From positions 1,240,001 to 1,304,000 of the forward strand of contig BSYQ01000012.1 in NCBI GenBank assembly GCA_030272585.1: a DNA stretch of 64,000 bases, read 5' to 3'. Shown here one piece after another: positions 28,051 to 39,337 of the stretch; positions within the stretch are counted from its first letter, which is position 1, and each line of letters starts with the position of its first letter. A model generated the notes under the pieces. The model worked only from the letters and a program-made list of their open reading frames with translations. It was not told the origin of the DNA and made no database searches. The position numbers were made by a program, and so were the translations under genes. This DNA is from Bryopsis sp. KO-2023. Its lineage: Eukaryota; Chlorophyta; Ulvophyceae; Bryopsidales; Bryopsidaceae.

Positions 28051-30490
28051 TTTTTTTACATCAGGGAGGTTTTTCACCTCCTCTAATCTAGGACATTGCC
28101 TCACAGGGTGACCTTTCTTTCCGCAAAGATAACAACAATATCCCCCTCCTCCTTGAGGGTTCTGTCTTCCCTGTCCAGCTTGTCCTCTTCCACGGTTACC
28201 ACCACCGCGTCCACGTCCACCACCACCACGTCCTCCTCCTCTTCCTTGTTGTTGCTGGTGCTGTTGTACTCCTGCGGCAGCTTGTGGTGGTGCTTGGGCT
28301 GGTGGTGCAGGGTTCTGCTGCTGCTGACCCTGATTCTGGCCTTTCTTTTTTCTTCCACCACGCCAGACTCCTTTCTTCTTTTGATTGGTCTGCCCTCCTT
28401 GGCCTTGTGTTCCAACTCCAAGGGCTTCCAATCTTTCGGCAGATATGATGGCAGCCTCGACATCTCGAGGTACCGTTGCAGCGACTAGCTTTTGGACTTC
28501 ACTCTTGAGTCCATCGACGAAAAGCAAATATTGGTGATCATCATCGATGTCTGGAATTCTCAAGATCAAGCGCTGAAACTCTTTGACGAACTGTTTCACC
28601 GTTCCAGTTTGCTTGAGTTTATGGAGGTCACGCCACGCTTCATCTCGATCACTAGAAAACTCGAAAGCTGTAGCTAAGCCATCCATGAACTCCATCCAGT
28701 CACGGAAGGGTGGTCTTTCACCTCGGTGAATTTTCAATTCTTGCATGGTTAACCAATCCGAGGCAGCCCCATAAAGGTTAGTGGCCATAACAGATTGCCA
28801 CTGTGCTTCATGCACTCCGCAGGTTCTCAAGTACCGCGTCATGAGCACTTGCCATTTACGGGCTTTGGGTTCTCCACTTCCGTTAAATGCGCGAGGCATT
28901 TGCAACTTGACGGTGCTAGGCAACCATTGTCCTTGCCTAGGAGGTCCTGGGCCTGCTAGTCCAGCTCCATCGCCACCTCCACCTCCACCAGGAGGTCCAC
29001 CTGGAGGTCCACCGCCTCCACCATTTCCACCACCGCCACCACCTCCTCCGCCATCAGGCGCACCTGGAATGCGGGAAGGTGGGCGGTTTCGTCTGTCGCG
29101 GTAATCATCACCGCCATCATTATCTGGGTCGTCATCACCAGGGTCTCCAAAGTTTTCTCGCATTCGGGGAACTCGACTAGGTCCACCAGTAGACTCATAC
29201 GAACCAAGTGCAGCAAAGGGATTATTTTCTACCCTTGCTCCTAACGCACTTAACCCAAGTCCCAATCTCCCAGTACGTGTGGGGGTCTGCATGGGTTCCT
29301 TTCCTTTCTCTTCTCTGGCTCGCTCTTTTTTGACTTGTTCTTTAGCACGCTCAAGGTCAAGCTGCTGAGCCACTTCTGAGCCGGTATCGTTGAGGTTCCT
29401 GCCCCAACCATTCCAACTGCGAAGCTCTGGTCCATGGGCGGCCATGATGCAGCCAACTGCCTTACTGATTTCTTCGGCAGCGGCATCCCAAAGGCTGAGT
29501 CCTCAGGCTCAGGGGAAGTTCCTTCTTCACACTCTGGTGATAGTGCACGCGCTTCACTTCCACTTTGGGCACTTTGGCTTCCGCCACTCATATTTTCAAC
29601 ACTTCGCTCCAGGCCGGATAATCTTAGGGCAACCACATCAGCTTCATCTTGCTGCCGATCCCAGGTTGTGGATGTCTTTTTCTCCAAAGCAATCAAGTCT
29701 TTTTGAATTGCTACTCTTGAGCTCTGCAAACGCTTCACCTCAGCACCTTGTTTATTCAAGGACTCCCGAAACAATTCTAGAGTCCGATCAACTTTTTCGT
29801 TGGAGTCAGCAACAGTTCCTAATAAACCTTCAATTCTCCTCCCTTGCACAAGGGATAGTTCAGAGAGTTGTTTTAACTGAAGCGCCGATGCTTCAGCCAT
29901 GGTTTTTAGGTCAGCAAAACGAGAGTCCGCTTGAATATCTGCGGCATCCATTCTCCTCGTCATCTCGTCCACAGAAGCTTTGATTTTGGCTCTTTCTCTT
30001 CTATGTTCGATATCTTGGCGTAATAGCCTACTCTCATATCGACCATGTTGAGCCACCACTGAATCCAGCTTCTCTTGTTGCGACAGCACCACATTCTGAG
30101 TGGCTTCCACCTGCTGCGCATGCTGCTGTTGCGTCTCCAACGCCTGCCCGATCACCTCTGATGCGCCAGCTAACTGGTTAGACACAGAGGCTTCTGTATG
30201 AGCTAGCCTCTGCCCAGTGTCTGGTCAACTTGCTGCAGGTGACCCCTCAACCCGTGGGTTAAATCGTCCACTCGGTCATGGACCGCATCCACATCCTCTC
30301 TTAAGGCTTCCGCATCAGCTCCCATGTCTATATCGACAGCTGCCTGTTGGACATTGTGGATGTTCTGGACGTTTATTTGTTGGTACACAACATTGGGTGC
30401 GTCAAGCAATTCCTCATCGAACTCAGGTTCAATCCCTGGTTCTTCTACTTGAGGCTCGCGCACTGCCAATGCGTGTTCACGGTCATCCAT
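28039..30490 (-). pseudogene. Element A Gag (frameshifted)
   Basis: Starts MDDREHALAV at 30490 and follows G Gag closely. A one-base deletion near 30213 (GGG for GGGG) shifts frame after DQTLG. A deletion of about 240 bp near 29365-29390 removes the segment that in G follows STIPA and shifts frame again. The C-terminal segment (from about 29370) retains the Gly tract, capsid domain (RKWQVLMTRYLRTCGVHEAQW), RGG region and CCHC knuckle (CYLCGKKGHPVRQC), and ends MLN-stop. The GTTAAAC frameshift heptamer at 28042-28048 survives. Confidence 0.88.
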
Positions 30491-30619
30491 TGTCTCTCAG
30501 CCACTATTTGGGAGTACTCAACAACCACGGTTGGAGTTTCTCTACCAAACAAACAAACAAAAACGTTTGTTGCGCCACGTTCACAAGTTTCGATCTCAAG
30601 AACTTAAAGTTCTTGCCTT

Positions 30620-30631
30620 GCTCCGAAACCA
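30620..30631 (-). promoter_or_regulatory. Element A primer-binding site
   Basis: TGGTTTCGGAGC, two bases after the 5' LTR. Confidence 0.85.
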
Positions 30632-30633
30632 AT

Positions 30634-31057
30634 TGATAGTGAAGCTTGTGGGTGACGCAATAGTGGTCGGCTGTGTTGGTTGGATTCGTGATAACTTGCT
30701 GGCTAACGCAAGTATACTTGTGGGGTTTGTTGGTTTTAGACAACTCTCTAGTTAACGCGGTTGTGAACGCTACTAGAGCACTTGGTTGGAAAGTGATTGC
30801 GTCAGGCAAACACTTAGACACACACACACACAAACACACACACAAGCGGGAACACACCAATCCCACGAATCCCGAATTCTTACAAAGTATAGAATGAATG
30901 TCAAAAGAACGAGTGGGCCTCTTAAGTACCCCTAAGTGTAGTACACTGACGCATGCCCCAACCTCTGGGTCTAATCTGTCTTACTCGTGAACCCACATGC
31001 GTCAGCCACCCTCGGCTCTATCCCAAACTACCTCGTGAGCGCTAAAATACACTAACA
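30634..31057 (-). repeat. Element A 5' LTR
   Basis: 424 bp, minus strand TGTTAGTG...CACTATCA. Same family as the G and H LTRs, with about 7 more bases than G. Contains the GT-rich tract and duplicated GACGCATG-type boxes. Confidence 0.9.
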
Positions 31058-31387
31058 ATAATCCCTTGGAAAAGTTTGACAACAAGGAGATGCTGAACGC
31101 TCAGATTGCCCGAGTGCAAGAAAAAGCAGCTGACAAAGCTGAGGAAGAGGAGCAGCGGGACAAGTTAAGAGCTAAGCAAATTCTGGCGCTTCAAACGACT
31201 ATTACTGAGGTCACACTTGGTCGACGTCGACCAAGTGTGTGCGTGCAGCAGCTGTCAGAGACGTAAGAGCAAGAGACACGTCCAAGACAGTTGGGTGTGG
31301 GTATGGGAGTGGGTGTGTTTTTGTGTTTTTGTTTTTGTGTTTGTGTTTTGGTGTGCGTGGGCGCCCACTTTTTGCGGGGGGGGCGTA
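31058..31387 (+). pseudogene. Element H: gag fragment fused to 3' end of an A/G-type element
   Basis: 31066-31206 encodes EKFDNKEMLNAQIARVQ...QILALQTTITEV, a coiled-coil segment similar to D Gag (KYDNEAILQERLDRLQ...QILSLQASLTKV). From about 31226 the sequence switches to the 3' end of the A/G ORF3 region (GTCGACCAAGTGTGTGCG), then the GTGGGCGCCCAC palindrome, the poly-G tract (31375-31383) and the LTR. The fusion point lies inside a 28-bp perfect palindrome (31212-31239). A large internal deletion or recombinant element is the simplest reading. Confidence 0.65.
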
Positions 31388-31562
31388 TGTTAGTGTATTT
31401 TAGCGCTCACGAGGTAGTTTAGGATAGAGCCGAGGGTGGCTGACGCATGTGGGTTCACGAGTAAGACAGATTAGACCCAGAGGTTGGGGCATGCGTCAGC
31501 GTACTACACTTAGGGGTATTTAAGAGGCCCACTCGTTCACTTGACATTCATACTTTGTAAGA
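31388..31562 (+). repeat. Element H 3' LTR, left part
   Basis: Starts TGTTAGTG after the poly-G tract and matches the first 175 bp of A/G LTRs. It is cut by element E; the TSD TAAGA is its last five bases. The rest is at 48930-49176. Confidence 0.88.
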
Positions 31563-31932
31563 TGTAAGAGACGCGGGGGTATAAGACAACACGGAGAATT
31601 TACAATACAAGAACAACACGGTCTAAGGCGAGAAGCCTTAAGACTCGTCAACCGTTGACCCGGGTTCGAACCCCGTCAACGGTCACAACCGTAACTGTCC
31701 CTGACTCTCTCACTCGTGACCCCGGACTACACCGTCCGGATACAGTCACACATACAGTCACCGTATCATCACACTATCACATCAAGTCACGTCACTGGTC
31801 GGACGGCTACATAACCGACCCAACCTCCGTAACCACCGTCGCCCACTGGTTCGCTAGTGCGACCGTTACTATTCTCTGGACTGAGAGGTCCCGGGATCAA
31901 GTCCCACCTCTCGCACTTTAGAAACTGTCACA
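31563..31932 (-). repeat. Element E 3' LTR with tRNA-like modules
   Basis: 370 bp. Plus strand TGTAAGAG...GTCACA. Identical by eye to 48560-48929. Contains two tRNA-like segments on the plus strand (about 31625-31690 and 31853-31918). Confidence 0.93.
31625..31918 (+). repeat. tRNA-like modules inside the E LTR (3' copy)
   Basis: Module 1 contains GGTCTAAGGCG (A-box-like) and CGGGTTCGAACCCCG (T-arm with a B box), inside a 9-bp inverted repeat ACCGTTGAC/GTCAACGGT. Module 2 contains CTCT..AGAG and CGGGATCAAGTCCC (T-arm-like), closed by AGTGCGA/TCGCACT. Duplicated at 48622-48915. Antisense to E. Not confident tRNA genes. Confidence 0.5.
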
Positions 31933-32248
31933 AGACTCCCCCTGACCTTAGAAATCTGGCCCCCAGACCTAAGGTCACCAACTAGCACATACAGACTCCA
32001 GCAAAAAGAATAGAGCACTCCCCCATAAGCAAAAGGAAAATCCCAAAGACCTCCCAAAAAGCAAAAAGGAAAAGCCCCATCTGAAAGACCATCCCAAAGA
32101 CAGTAGAAAAGAAAACAGCTGACCTGGTCTCAGCACTAACACCAACTCCCCTGAACCCCCAACAGTCATAGACTGAAATTCCTTTCTCATTCCCATATCT
32201 CTGCAGGGATATCTTTCATTTACTCACTCTTCAACTCTTGAAGTCCTC
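31933..32248 (-). other. Element E 3' untranslated region and polypurine tract
   Basis: Noncoding between the E Pol stop and the 3' LTR. The minus strand next to the LTR is purine rich (AGGGGGAGTCT). No ORF3 homologue is present, unlike A, B, D and G. Confidence 0.65.
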
Positions 32249-35200
32249 TTATCTCCACTTCCAAACCTTCTTCTCCTGCTCTGTTGCTTCCAAGTGATTC
32301 TGCTGGAAGTATGATGCTGCTACATCTGGACAGTTCTCCAGGTTTCTGATAGGCTCCCAGCTATCATGACCCCTATCATATCCTTGCCATCTGATGAGGA
32401 ACTCTCTTGATGTCCTCCCCCTGCCTCTGCCTCTCTTGACCTCTCTGTGATCCAATATCCTTTCCACATGGAACTCTGTGTTTCCATCAATGATTTCAGG
32501 TGGAACTGGGTTGGGTTCCCTCTCCCCATACTGTCCATCCTGATGGAATCTCCTCAACTTTGAAATGTGGAACACTGGATGCAGACTCCACTGCTGTGGG
32601 ACTTCCAGTTCATAGGCCACCTGACCCACTCTCTTTTTCACTCTGAATGGTCCCACATATTTGGGCCCAAGCTTCTTGCATCTGTCCCCAGCCAACTTCA
32701 AATCTTTAGTACTGAGGAGGACCTTGTCATCCACACTGAACTCATCCACTCTCCTGTGCTTGTCTGCACTCTGCTTCTGTCTGTTTTGAGCTCTAGCAAT
32801 ACATGTCTTGGCCACCTCCACATCCATCTTCAGGTCATTCAAAATCTCATCCACACCTCTGATGGGTGTCTCAATCTTCTTCCTTCCAATCAAGGCTGCA
32901 GGGACCAAGGGTTCTTCTCCAGAATTCAAGTAAAAGGGGCTATACCCAGTACTTGATTGTTTCCCTTGATTATACACAAATTCAGCTGCACTTAACTTCA
33001 AATCCCAGTCTGTTTGGGAATGGCTCACATAGGCTCTTAAGCTCTCTTCCAGTATCCTGTTAAGCCTCTCTGTCTGGCCATCTGATTGGGGATGCCTGGC
33101 AGATGACATCTTCAATGTAGTACCCACCAGCTTCATTAACTCCTTCCACAATTCAGATGTAAACCTGGCATCTCTGTCAGATACCAGGTCTTCAGGCATT
33201 CCATGATGCCTCCAGACTTCATCAAATAGCATCCTAGCCATCCCAACAGCTCCAATGGTTCCTTCAGTTGCACAGAAATGGGACATCTTTGACATCCTGT
33301 CCACAAACACCACTATTGCATCCTTCCCCCTTGATGTCCTTGGTAATCCTGTGATGAGGTCCAAACTCACAGAGCTCCATCTTCTTGTGGGGATTTGCAG
33401 TGGTTGTAAATCTCCAGCAATCTTCTGAGTAGATGATTTAGTCTTCTGGCACACAGGACAGCTCCTACAATACTGAGCCACCTCTTGAGACATCTTCTTC
33501 CACCAGAAGTTCTGCTGTAGTGTAGACAATGTTCTTTCCTTCCCTTTGTGTCCTCCAAGCAAACTGTCATGCCCTTCCTTCATCACCATTGCTTTCAGAC
33601 TTTGTGGCACTACAATCTTCCCTTCCACAGTCTGTAGAACTCCATCAGCAGACATCTTGAACACCCTTTGGCTCTGGATGTCAGAATCCAATCTCTTCAG
33701 GATTTCCTTGCAATGTACATCATTCTTCTGGGCATCAGCAACCTCTTGTGGGCTCCCTTGAGCCACAGGTTCCATGGATGTTTTCTCCAGTGCATTGATT
33801 TGTTCATCAGATCTTGGCAATCCATTTACAGTACCCCATTTGGTACCTCCTCTTGCATCACTTGGCATCACATCTGTTTTCAGTCTCTCAGGCAGCTTTC
33901 CAGTTTGGCATCCAGTAACCTTCACCAATCTGGAACCCAATGGCTCTCCTGGTTGTTCATCAAACACAAGATCCTGTGGATGATTCTCTCCCCAGGCCCC
34001 CAAGCCTTGGTACCTCTGAACTTTGCCATCATGCTTCACAAGAGTGTTGGTTGTGCCATTTGGTGCAGATGCCTTCAATTCTCCCCCTCCACTTCCAGAA
34101 TCCCTTGGATCCACTGGATGTGGACATCTGGAGAGGGCATCAGCCACCACATTATCTTTCCCAGGGATATGAACAGTTTGGAACCTGAATGGAGCTAGAA
34201 ACTCCACCCATCTAGCTTGCCTCCTGCTCAAGTGTTGTTGAGAATCCAGCCAAATTAATGACTGATTGTCTGTTCTGAGGACAAACTCTCTTCCTTCCAA
34301 ATATGCTCTCCACTTCTTTAGGCAGTGGACAATCCCCAACAGCTCAATCTCATGGATGGGGTACCTTGTTTCAGCATCAGTCAGCTTATGGGATTCAAAA
34401 GCTACTGGATGCAAGCCATCTGGCCCCTCTTGCATCAATACTCCCCCCACTCCTGATTGACTGCCATCAGTGGCCACAATCCAGGGCCAATCTTCCCTGG
34501 GATGTATCAAAACAGGTGCTGAGCATAATGCATCCTTGAGATCTTCAAATGCCTGTTGTTCTTCTTTTCCCCATATGAACTGCTGATTCCCTTTGGTCAG
34601 GTTGGTCAATGCTGCAGCTTTCCCACTGAAATTGGCCACAAATCTTCTGTAGAAGCAGCACAATCCCAGGAAGCTCCTGACATCATGGACATTAGAGGGT
34701 GTAGGCCACTTCTTGATTGCATCCAGCTTATCAGCCATAGGCTGAACTCCTTGGTGAGTGACCCATGTTCCCAGAAAGTCCACTTCCTTTTTCCCTACTG
34801 CAGACTTGACCAGCTTTGCATACAGTTGATGTTTCCTGAGGGCCTCCAGCACCATCTTCATGTGTTTTGCATGCTCTTCAGGGGTGGATGAATAGATTAA
34901 GATGTCATCCAGGAAGACTTGAACAAACTTATCAATGTAGGGAGCCAGGATCTCATTCATCATGGACATGAAATGCCCAGGTGATCCACTCAGTCCCATT
35001 GGCATGACCAGAAATTCATACTGGCCATACTTTGTCCTGAAAGCTGTTTTTCCTTCCTCCCCTGGTGCCATCCTCAGTTGCCAAAATCCTGCCCTTAAGT
35101 CCACTTTGCTGAAGTACCTTGCATGGCTCAGCCTGTCCAGCATCTCATCCATTCTAGGAATGGGAAACTGAGTGACCTTTGTGGCTCTGTTCAGAGCTCT

Positions 35201-36122
35201 GTAGTCCACACAAAATCTCAATGCCCCTCCAGGTTTGGGGACAAAGAGTACAGGTGCTCCAAAATTGCTGTGGCTGGGTCTGATCATTCCTTTCTGTAGC
35301 AAATAGTCCAATTGCTCCTTCAGAGCATCTAATTCCTTTGGGGACTGCTTATATAGTGGTCCAAAAACTGGTTTAGCATCATCTTTCAATGGGATCTTCA
35401 TGTCCCATGGTCTGTGAGGTGGTAGATGATCAGGTAGGTCCATTGGGAAGACATCCTTGTATTCATTAAGGACATCCTTCAGCTCATGTAGTTCATCATC
35501 CAATCCATCGACCATGCCTTTGAAATTTGCATCTGTACCATCCTCTGTACCCTTGACTGCCTTTGCTTCACCAGGATTCCTGATTTGCTTGGCTGCATTG
35601 ATTTCCCCTGATTCCTGGGGATCCTGAACTTTCCTGACCAGCACCAAGTAAGCCTCTCCATCTCTGTTCTTCAAACATTTCTTAGCCTCACTGGCTGAGA
35701 GGAGGTTGATCTCTTGGGGATCCTGAACTGCTGCCACCTTTGGATGGAAACCTTGTAGCTTGATTGGGACTTTATTAGGCCTGCAGATGGTGATCACATG
35801 ACTCCTCCAGTCAATGTGTGGGTTGTGGTCAACCAGCCAAGCCTTTCCCAGTATGATCTTGTGCTTCAAGTTTGGTACCATCCAGAAGGTCCTCTTAATC
35901 ACCCATGGACCCAATCTGAGTCTGATCAATGCTTTCTCCTTGAGCAGGATTCTGGATCCATCAGCTAACTCCACTGATAGATGTTCATTTTTAAGGATTT
36001 TCAATGCATTCTCTTGGGCAGTGATGACATCCATAAAATCACCAGTAGCTCCACTGTCAATGAGACATTTGACTGTCTGTGTTTTCAATTTTCCAGGCAC
36101 ATATAGCAGGGTGGATCCCAGG
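32249..36122 (-). CDS. Element E Pol, main part: protease, RT, RNase H, integrase, chromodomain
   Basis: Continuation of the ORF that starts at 46941; the frame matches across the G insertion (CCAGG duplication). Protease with the classical D-S-G (CLIDSGATGDF), ILGKAW, RT with VFLDDILIYS (about 395 residues into this segment), RNase H with ATDGSQSGVGGVL, integrase HHCC (H..H, CPVCQK) and core (DRDARFTSELW, SARHPQSDGQ), GPF and a terminal chromodomain (FLIRWQGYDRGHDSWEP). No internal stops, so E was intact before G landed. Lineage differs from A/B/D/G: no Arg-rich Pol N-terminus and no ORF3. Confidence 0.92.
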
Positions 36123-36540
36123 TGTTAGTCTTTTAGCGCTATACGAGGTAGTTTGGGATAGAGCCGAGGGTGGCTGACGCATGTGGGTTCGCGAGTAAGA
36201 CAGATTAGACCCAGAGTTTGGGGCATGCGTCAGCGTACTACACTTAGGGGTACTTAAGAGGCCCACTCGTTGTTTTGACATTCACTTTATTTTGTAAGAA
36301 CTCGGGATTCGTGGGATTGGTGTGTTCCCGCTTGTGTGTGTGTTTGTGTGTGTGTGTTAAGTGTTTGCCTGACGCAATCACTTCCCAACCCAAGTGCTCT
36401 AGTAGCGTTCACAACCGCGCTAGCTAGAGAGTTGTCTAAACCAACAAACCCCACAAGTATACTTGCGTTAGCCAGCAAGTTATCACGAATCCAACCAACA
36501 CAGCCGACCACTATTGCGTCACCCACAAGCTTCACTATCA
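36123..36540 (+). repeat. Element G 5' LTR
   Basis: 418 bp, TGTTAGTC...CACTATCA. Identical by eye to 45794-46211. A GT-rich tract at about 36335-36358. Confidence 0.95.
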
Positions 36541-36542
36541 AT

Positions 36543-36554
36543 TGGTTTCGGAGC
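36543..36554 (+). promoter_or_regulatory. Element G primer-binding site
   Basis: TGGTTTCGGAGC, two bases (AT) after the LTR. Confidence 0.85.
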
Positions 36555-36685
36555 TTGGCAAGAACTTTAAGTTCTTGAGATCGAAACTTGTGAACGTGGC
36601 GCAACAAACGTTTTTGTTTGTTTGTTTGGTAGAGAGAAACTCCAACCGTGGTTGTTGAGTACTCCCAAATAGTGGCTGAGAGACC

Positions 36686-39337
36686 ATGGCTGACCGTGAA
36701 CACGCATTGGCAGTGCGCGAGCCTCAAGTTGAAGAGCCAGGGATTGAACCTGAGTTCGATGAGGAATTACCTGACGCACCCAATGTTGTGTATCAACAAA
36801 TAAACGTCCAGAACATCCACAATGTCCAGCAAGCAGCTGTCGACATAGACATGGGAGCTGATGCGGAAGCCTTAAGAGAGGATGTGGATGCGGTCCATGA
36901 CCGTGTGGACGATTTAGCCCACGGGCTAAGGGGTCACCTGCAGCAAGTTGACCAGACACTGGGGCAGAGGCTAGCCCATGCTGAGGCCTCTGTGTCGAAC
37001 CAACTGGCTGGCGCATCAGAGGTGATCGGACAGGCGCTGGAAACACAGCACCAGCATGCGCAACAGGTTGAGGCCACACAGCATGCGGTGGTGTCGCAAC
37101 AGCAGAAGCTGGATTCAGTAGCGGCTCAACATAGTCGATACGAGCAGAGGCTATTACGCCAAGATATCGACCATAGAAAAGAAAGAGCCGAGATCAAAGC
37201 TTCTGTGGATGCAATAACGAGGAGAATGGATGCCGCAGACATTCTAGCGGACTCTCGTTTTGCTGACCTAAAAGAAGCAACTGAAGCATCAGCACTTCAG
37301 TTAAAACAACTCTCCGAGTTATCCCTTGTTCAAGGGCGGAGAATTGAAGGCTTATTAGGAACTGTTGCGGATTCCAACGAAAAAGTCGAACGGACTCTAG
37401 AATTGTTTCGGGAGTCCTTGCACAAACAAGGTGCTGAGGTGAAGCGTTTGCAGAGCTCCAGAGTAGCAATTCAAAAAGATTTGATTGCCTTGGAGAAAAA
37501 GGCATCCAAGACCTGGGATCAGCAGCAAGATGCAGCTGATGTGGTTGCCTTAAGATTATCTGGCCTGGAACGAAGCATGGAGGATGTGAGTGGCGGAAGT
37601 CAGAGTGCCCAAAGTGGAAGTGATGCTCGTGCAGTATCACCAGAGCGTGAAGAATCAACTTCTCCTGAGCCTGAGGACTCAGCCTTTGGGATGCCGCTGC
37701 CGAAGAAATCAGTAAAGCAGTTGGCTGCATCATGGCCGCCACTAGACCAGAGCTTCGCGGTAGGAATGGTTGGAGCAGGAACCTCAACAATACCGGCTCC
37801 TCCAGCAGTACAGGTCGAGGAGGGTGAAATTGTTGCTGCAGAAGCACCACCATGCACTGCAGTGGACAGCGCACCAGACGCTGATTTCACATTCCCTCAA
37901 TTGATACCTCCAAGTACAAGAGCTCAGCCTGGAGTACGCATCTCAGAACCCGACTCTGCCGATGGATCACGTAGACCCACACGAACTAACCCAAGAGTTC
38001 TCTCCTCAGCAGAAGTGTTATATCAAATTGACCTTGAGCGTGCTAAGGCACAGGTCAGAGAAGAGAAAGGAAAAGAACCCATGCAGATCCCCACACGTAC
38101 TGGAAGATTGGGACTTGGGTTAAGTGCATTGGGAGCAAGGGTAGAAAATAATCCCTTTGCTGCACTTGGTTCATATGAGTCTACTGGTGGACCCAGTCGA
38201 GTTCCTCGCATGCGAGGTAACTTTGGAGACCCTGGTGATGACGACCCAGATGATGATGGCGGTGATGATTACCGCGACAGACGAAACCGCCCACCTTCCC
38301 GCATTCCAGGTGCGCCTGATGGCGGTGGAGGTGGTGGCGGCGGTGGGGATGGTGGAGGCGGTGGACCTCCCGGTGGACCTCCTGGTGGAGGTGGAGGTGG
38401 AGGTGGCGCTGGACCAGCAGGCCCAGGACCTCCTAGGCAAGGACAGTGGTTGCCTAGCACCGTCAAGTTGCAAATGCCTCGCGCATTTAACGGAAGTGGA
38501 GAACCAAAAGCCCGTAAATGGCAAGTGCTCATGACGCGGTACTTGAGAACCTGCGGAGTGCATGAAGCACAGTGGCAATCGATTATGGCCACTAACCTTT
38601 ATGGAGCTGCCTCGGATTGGTTAACGATGCAAGAGTTGAAAATTCACCGAGGTGAAAGACCACCCTTCCGTGACTGGATGGACTTCATGGATGGCTTAGC
38701 TACAGCTTTCGAATTCTCTAGTGATCGAGATGAAGCGTGGCGTGACCTCCACAAACTCAAGCAGACTGGAACCGTGAAACAGTTCGTTAAAGAGTTTCAG
38801 CGGTTAGTCTTGAGGATTCCAGACCTCGAAGAGGATCACCAGTATTTGCTCTTCGTGGATGGACTTAAAAGTGAAGTTCAGAAGTTAGTCGCAGCAACGG
38901 TACCTCGAGATGTCGAGGCCGCCATCATATCCGCCGAACGATTGGAAGCCCTTGGAGTTGGAACACAAGGCCAAGGAGGGCAAACCAATCAGAAAAAGAA
39001 AGGAGTCTGGCGTGGTGGAAGAAAGAAGAAAGGCCAGAATCAGGGTCAGCAGCAGCAGAACCCTACACCACCAGCCCAAGCACCACCACAAGCTGCCGCA
39101 GGAGTGCAACAGCAGCAGCAACAGCAACAAGGACGAGGAGGAGGACGTGGTGGTGGTGGACGTGGACGCGGTGGTGGTAACCGTGGAAGAGGACAAGCCA
39201 ATCAGGGAAGACAAAACCCCCAGGGGGGAGGGGGATATCATTGTTATCTTTGTGGAAAGAAGGGTCATCCTGTGAGGCAATGTCCTAGATTGGAGGAGGT
39301 GAAAAACCTCCCCGATGTAAAAAAAATGTTAAACTGA
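36686..39337 (+). CDS. Element G Gag
   Basis: 883 aa (MADREHALAV). Acidic start, a short VQNIHNVQ motif, long coiled coil (~60-310), Ser/Pro linker, a Gly-rich tract with runs of Gly and Pro (~545-590), Ty3-type capsid domain (~600-760), Gln-rich and RGG region (GRGGGRGGGGRGRGGG), and a single CCHC knuckle CYLCGKKGHPVRQC near 853. It forms particles and binds genomic RNA. Ends MLN-TGA; the heptamer GTTAAAC overlaps the last two sense codons and allows -1 entry into Pol. Confidence 0.93.
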   Translation: MADREHALAVREPQVEEPGIEPEFDEELPDAPNVVYQQINVQNIHNVQQAAVDIDMGADAEALREDVDAVHDRVDDLAHGLRGHLQQVDQTLGQRLAHAEASVSNQLAGASEVIGQALETQHQHAQQVEATQHAVVSQQQKLDSVAAQHSRYEQRLLRQDIDHRKERAEIKASVDAITRRMDAADILADSRFADLKEATEASALQLKQLSELSLVQGRRIEGLLGTVADSNEKVERTLELFRESLHKQGAEVKRLQSSRVAIQKDLIALEKKASKTWDQQQDAADVVALRLSGLERSMEDVSGGSQSAQSGSDARAVSPEREESTSPEPEDSAFGMPLPKKSVKQLAASWPPLDQSFAVGMVGAGTSTIPAPPAVQVEEGEIVAAEAPPCTAVDSAPDADFTFPQLIPPSTRAQPGVRISEPDSADGSRRPTRTNPRVLSSAEVLYQIDLERAKAQVREEKGKEPMQIPTRTGRLGLGLSALGARVENNPFAALGSYESTGGPSRVPRMRGNFGDPGDDDPDDDGGDDYRDRRNRPPSRIPGAPDGGGGGGGGGDGGGGGPPGGPPGGGGGGGGAGPAGPGPPRQGQWLPSTVKLQMPRAFNGSGEPKARKWQVLMTRYLRTCGVHEAQWQSIMATNLYGAASDWLTMQELKIHRGERPPFRDWMDFMDGLATAFEFSSDRDEAWRDLHKLKQTGTVKQFVKEFQRLVLRIPDLEEDHQYLLFVDGLKSEVQKLVAATVPRDVEAAIISAERLEALGVGTQGQGGQTNQKKKGVWRGGRKKKGQNQGQQQQNPTPPAQAPPQAAAGVQQQQQQQQGRGGGRGGGGRGRGGGNRGRGQANQGRQNPQGGGGYHCYLCGKKGHPVRQCPRLEEVKNLPDVKKMLN

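Larger units (their letters stand above)
1530..31057 (-). mobile_element. Element A: old Ty3/Gypsy chromovirus, multiply interrupted
   Basis: Minus-strand LTR retrotransposon of the same family as intact element G. Order: 5' LTR 30634-31057, PBS 30620-30631, gag 30490-28039, pol 28050-27321 continued at 11085-7802, ORF3 7391-1851, poly-G tract, partial 3' LTR. It is interrupted by B (TSD TCCGC), solo LTR T (GTTAT), MITE1 (CTGTCAGC) and solo LTR S (GATAC). Gag, Pol and ORF3 all carry frameshifts or stops relative to G. Its right edge abuts a gag fragment of element H. A TSD for A itself cannot be confirmed because the outer 3' LTR end is missing. Confidence 0.85.

Noticed and set aside
28101..29216. 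Val/Met/Asp-rich ORFs overlapping A Gag
   Set aside because: Out-of-frame shadows of Gly/Gln-rich gag sequence; identical shadows occur over G Gag.
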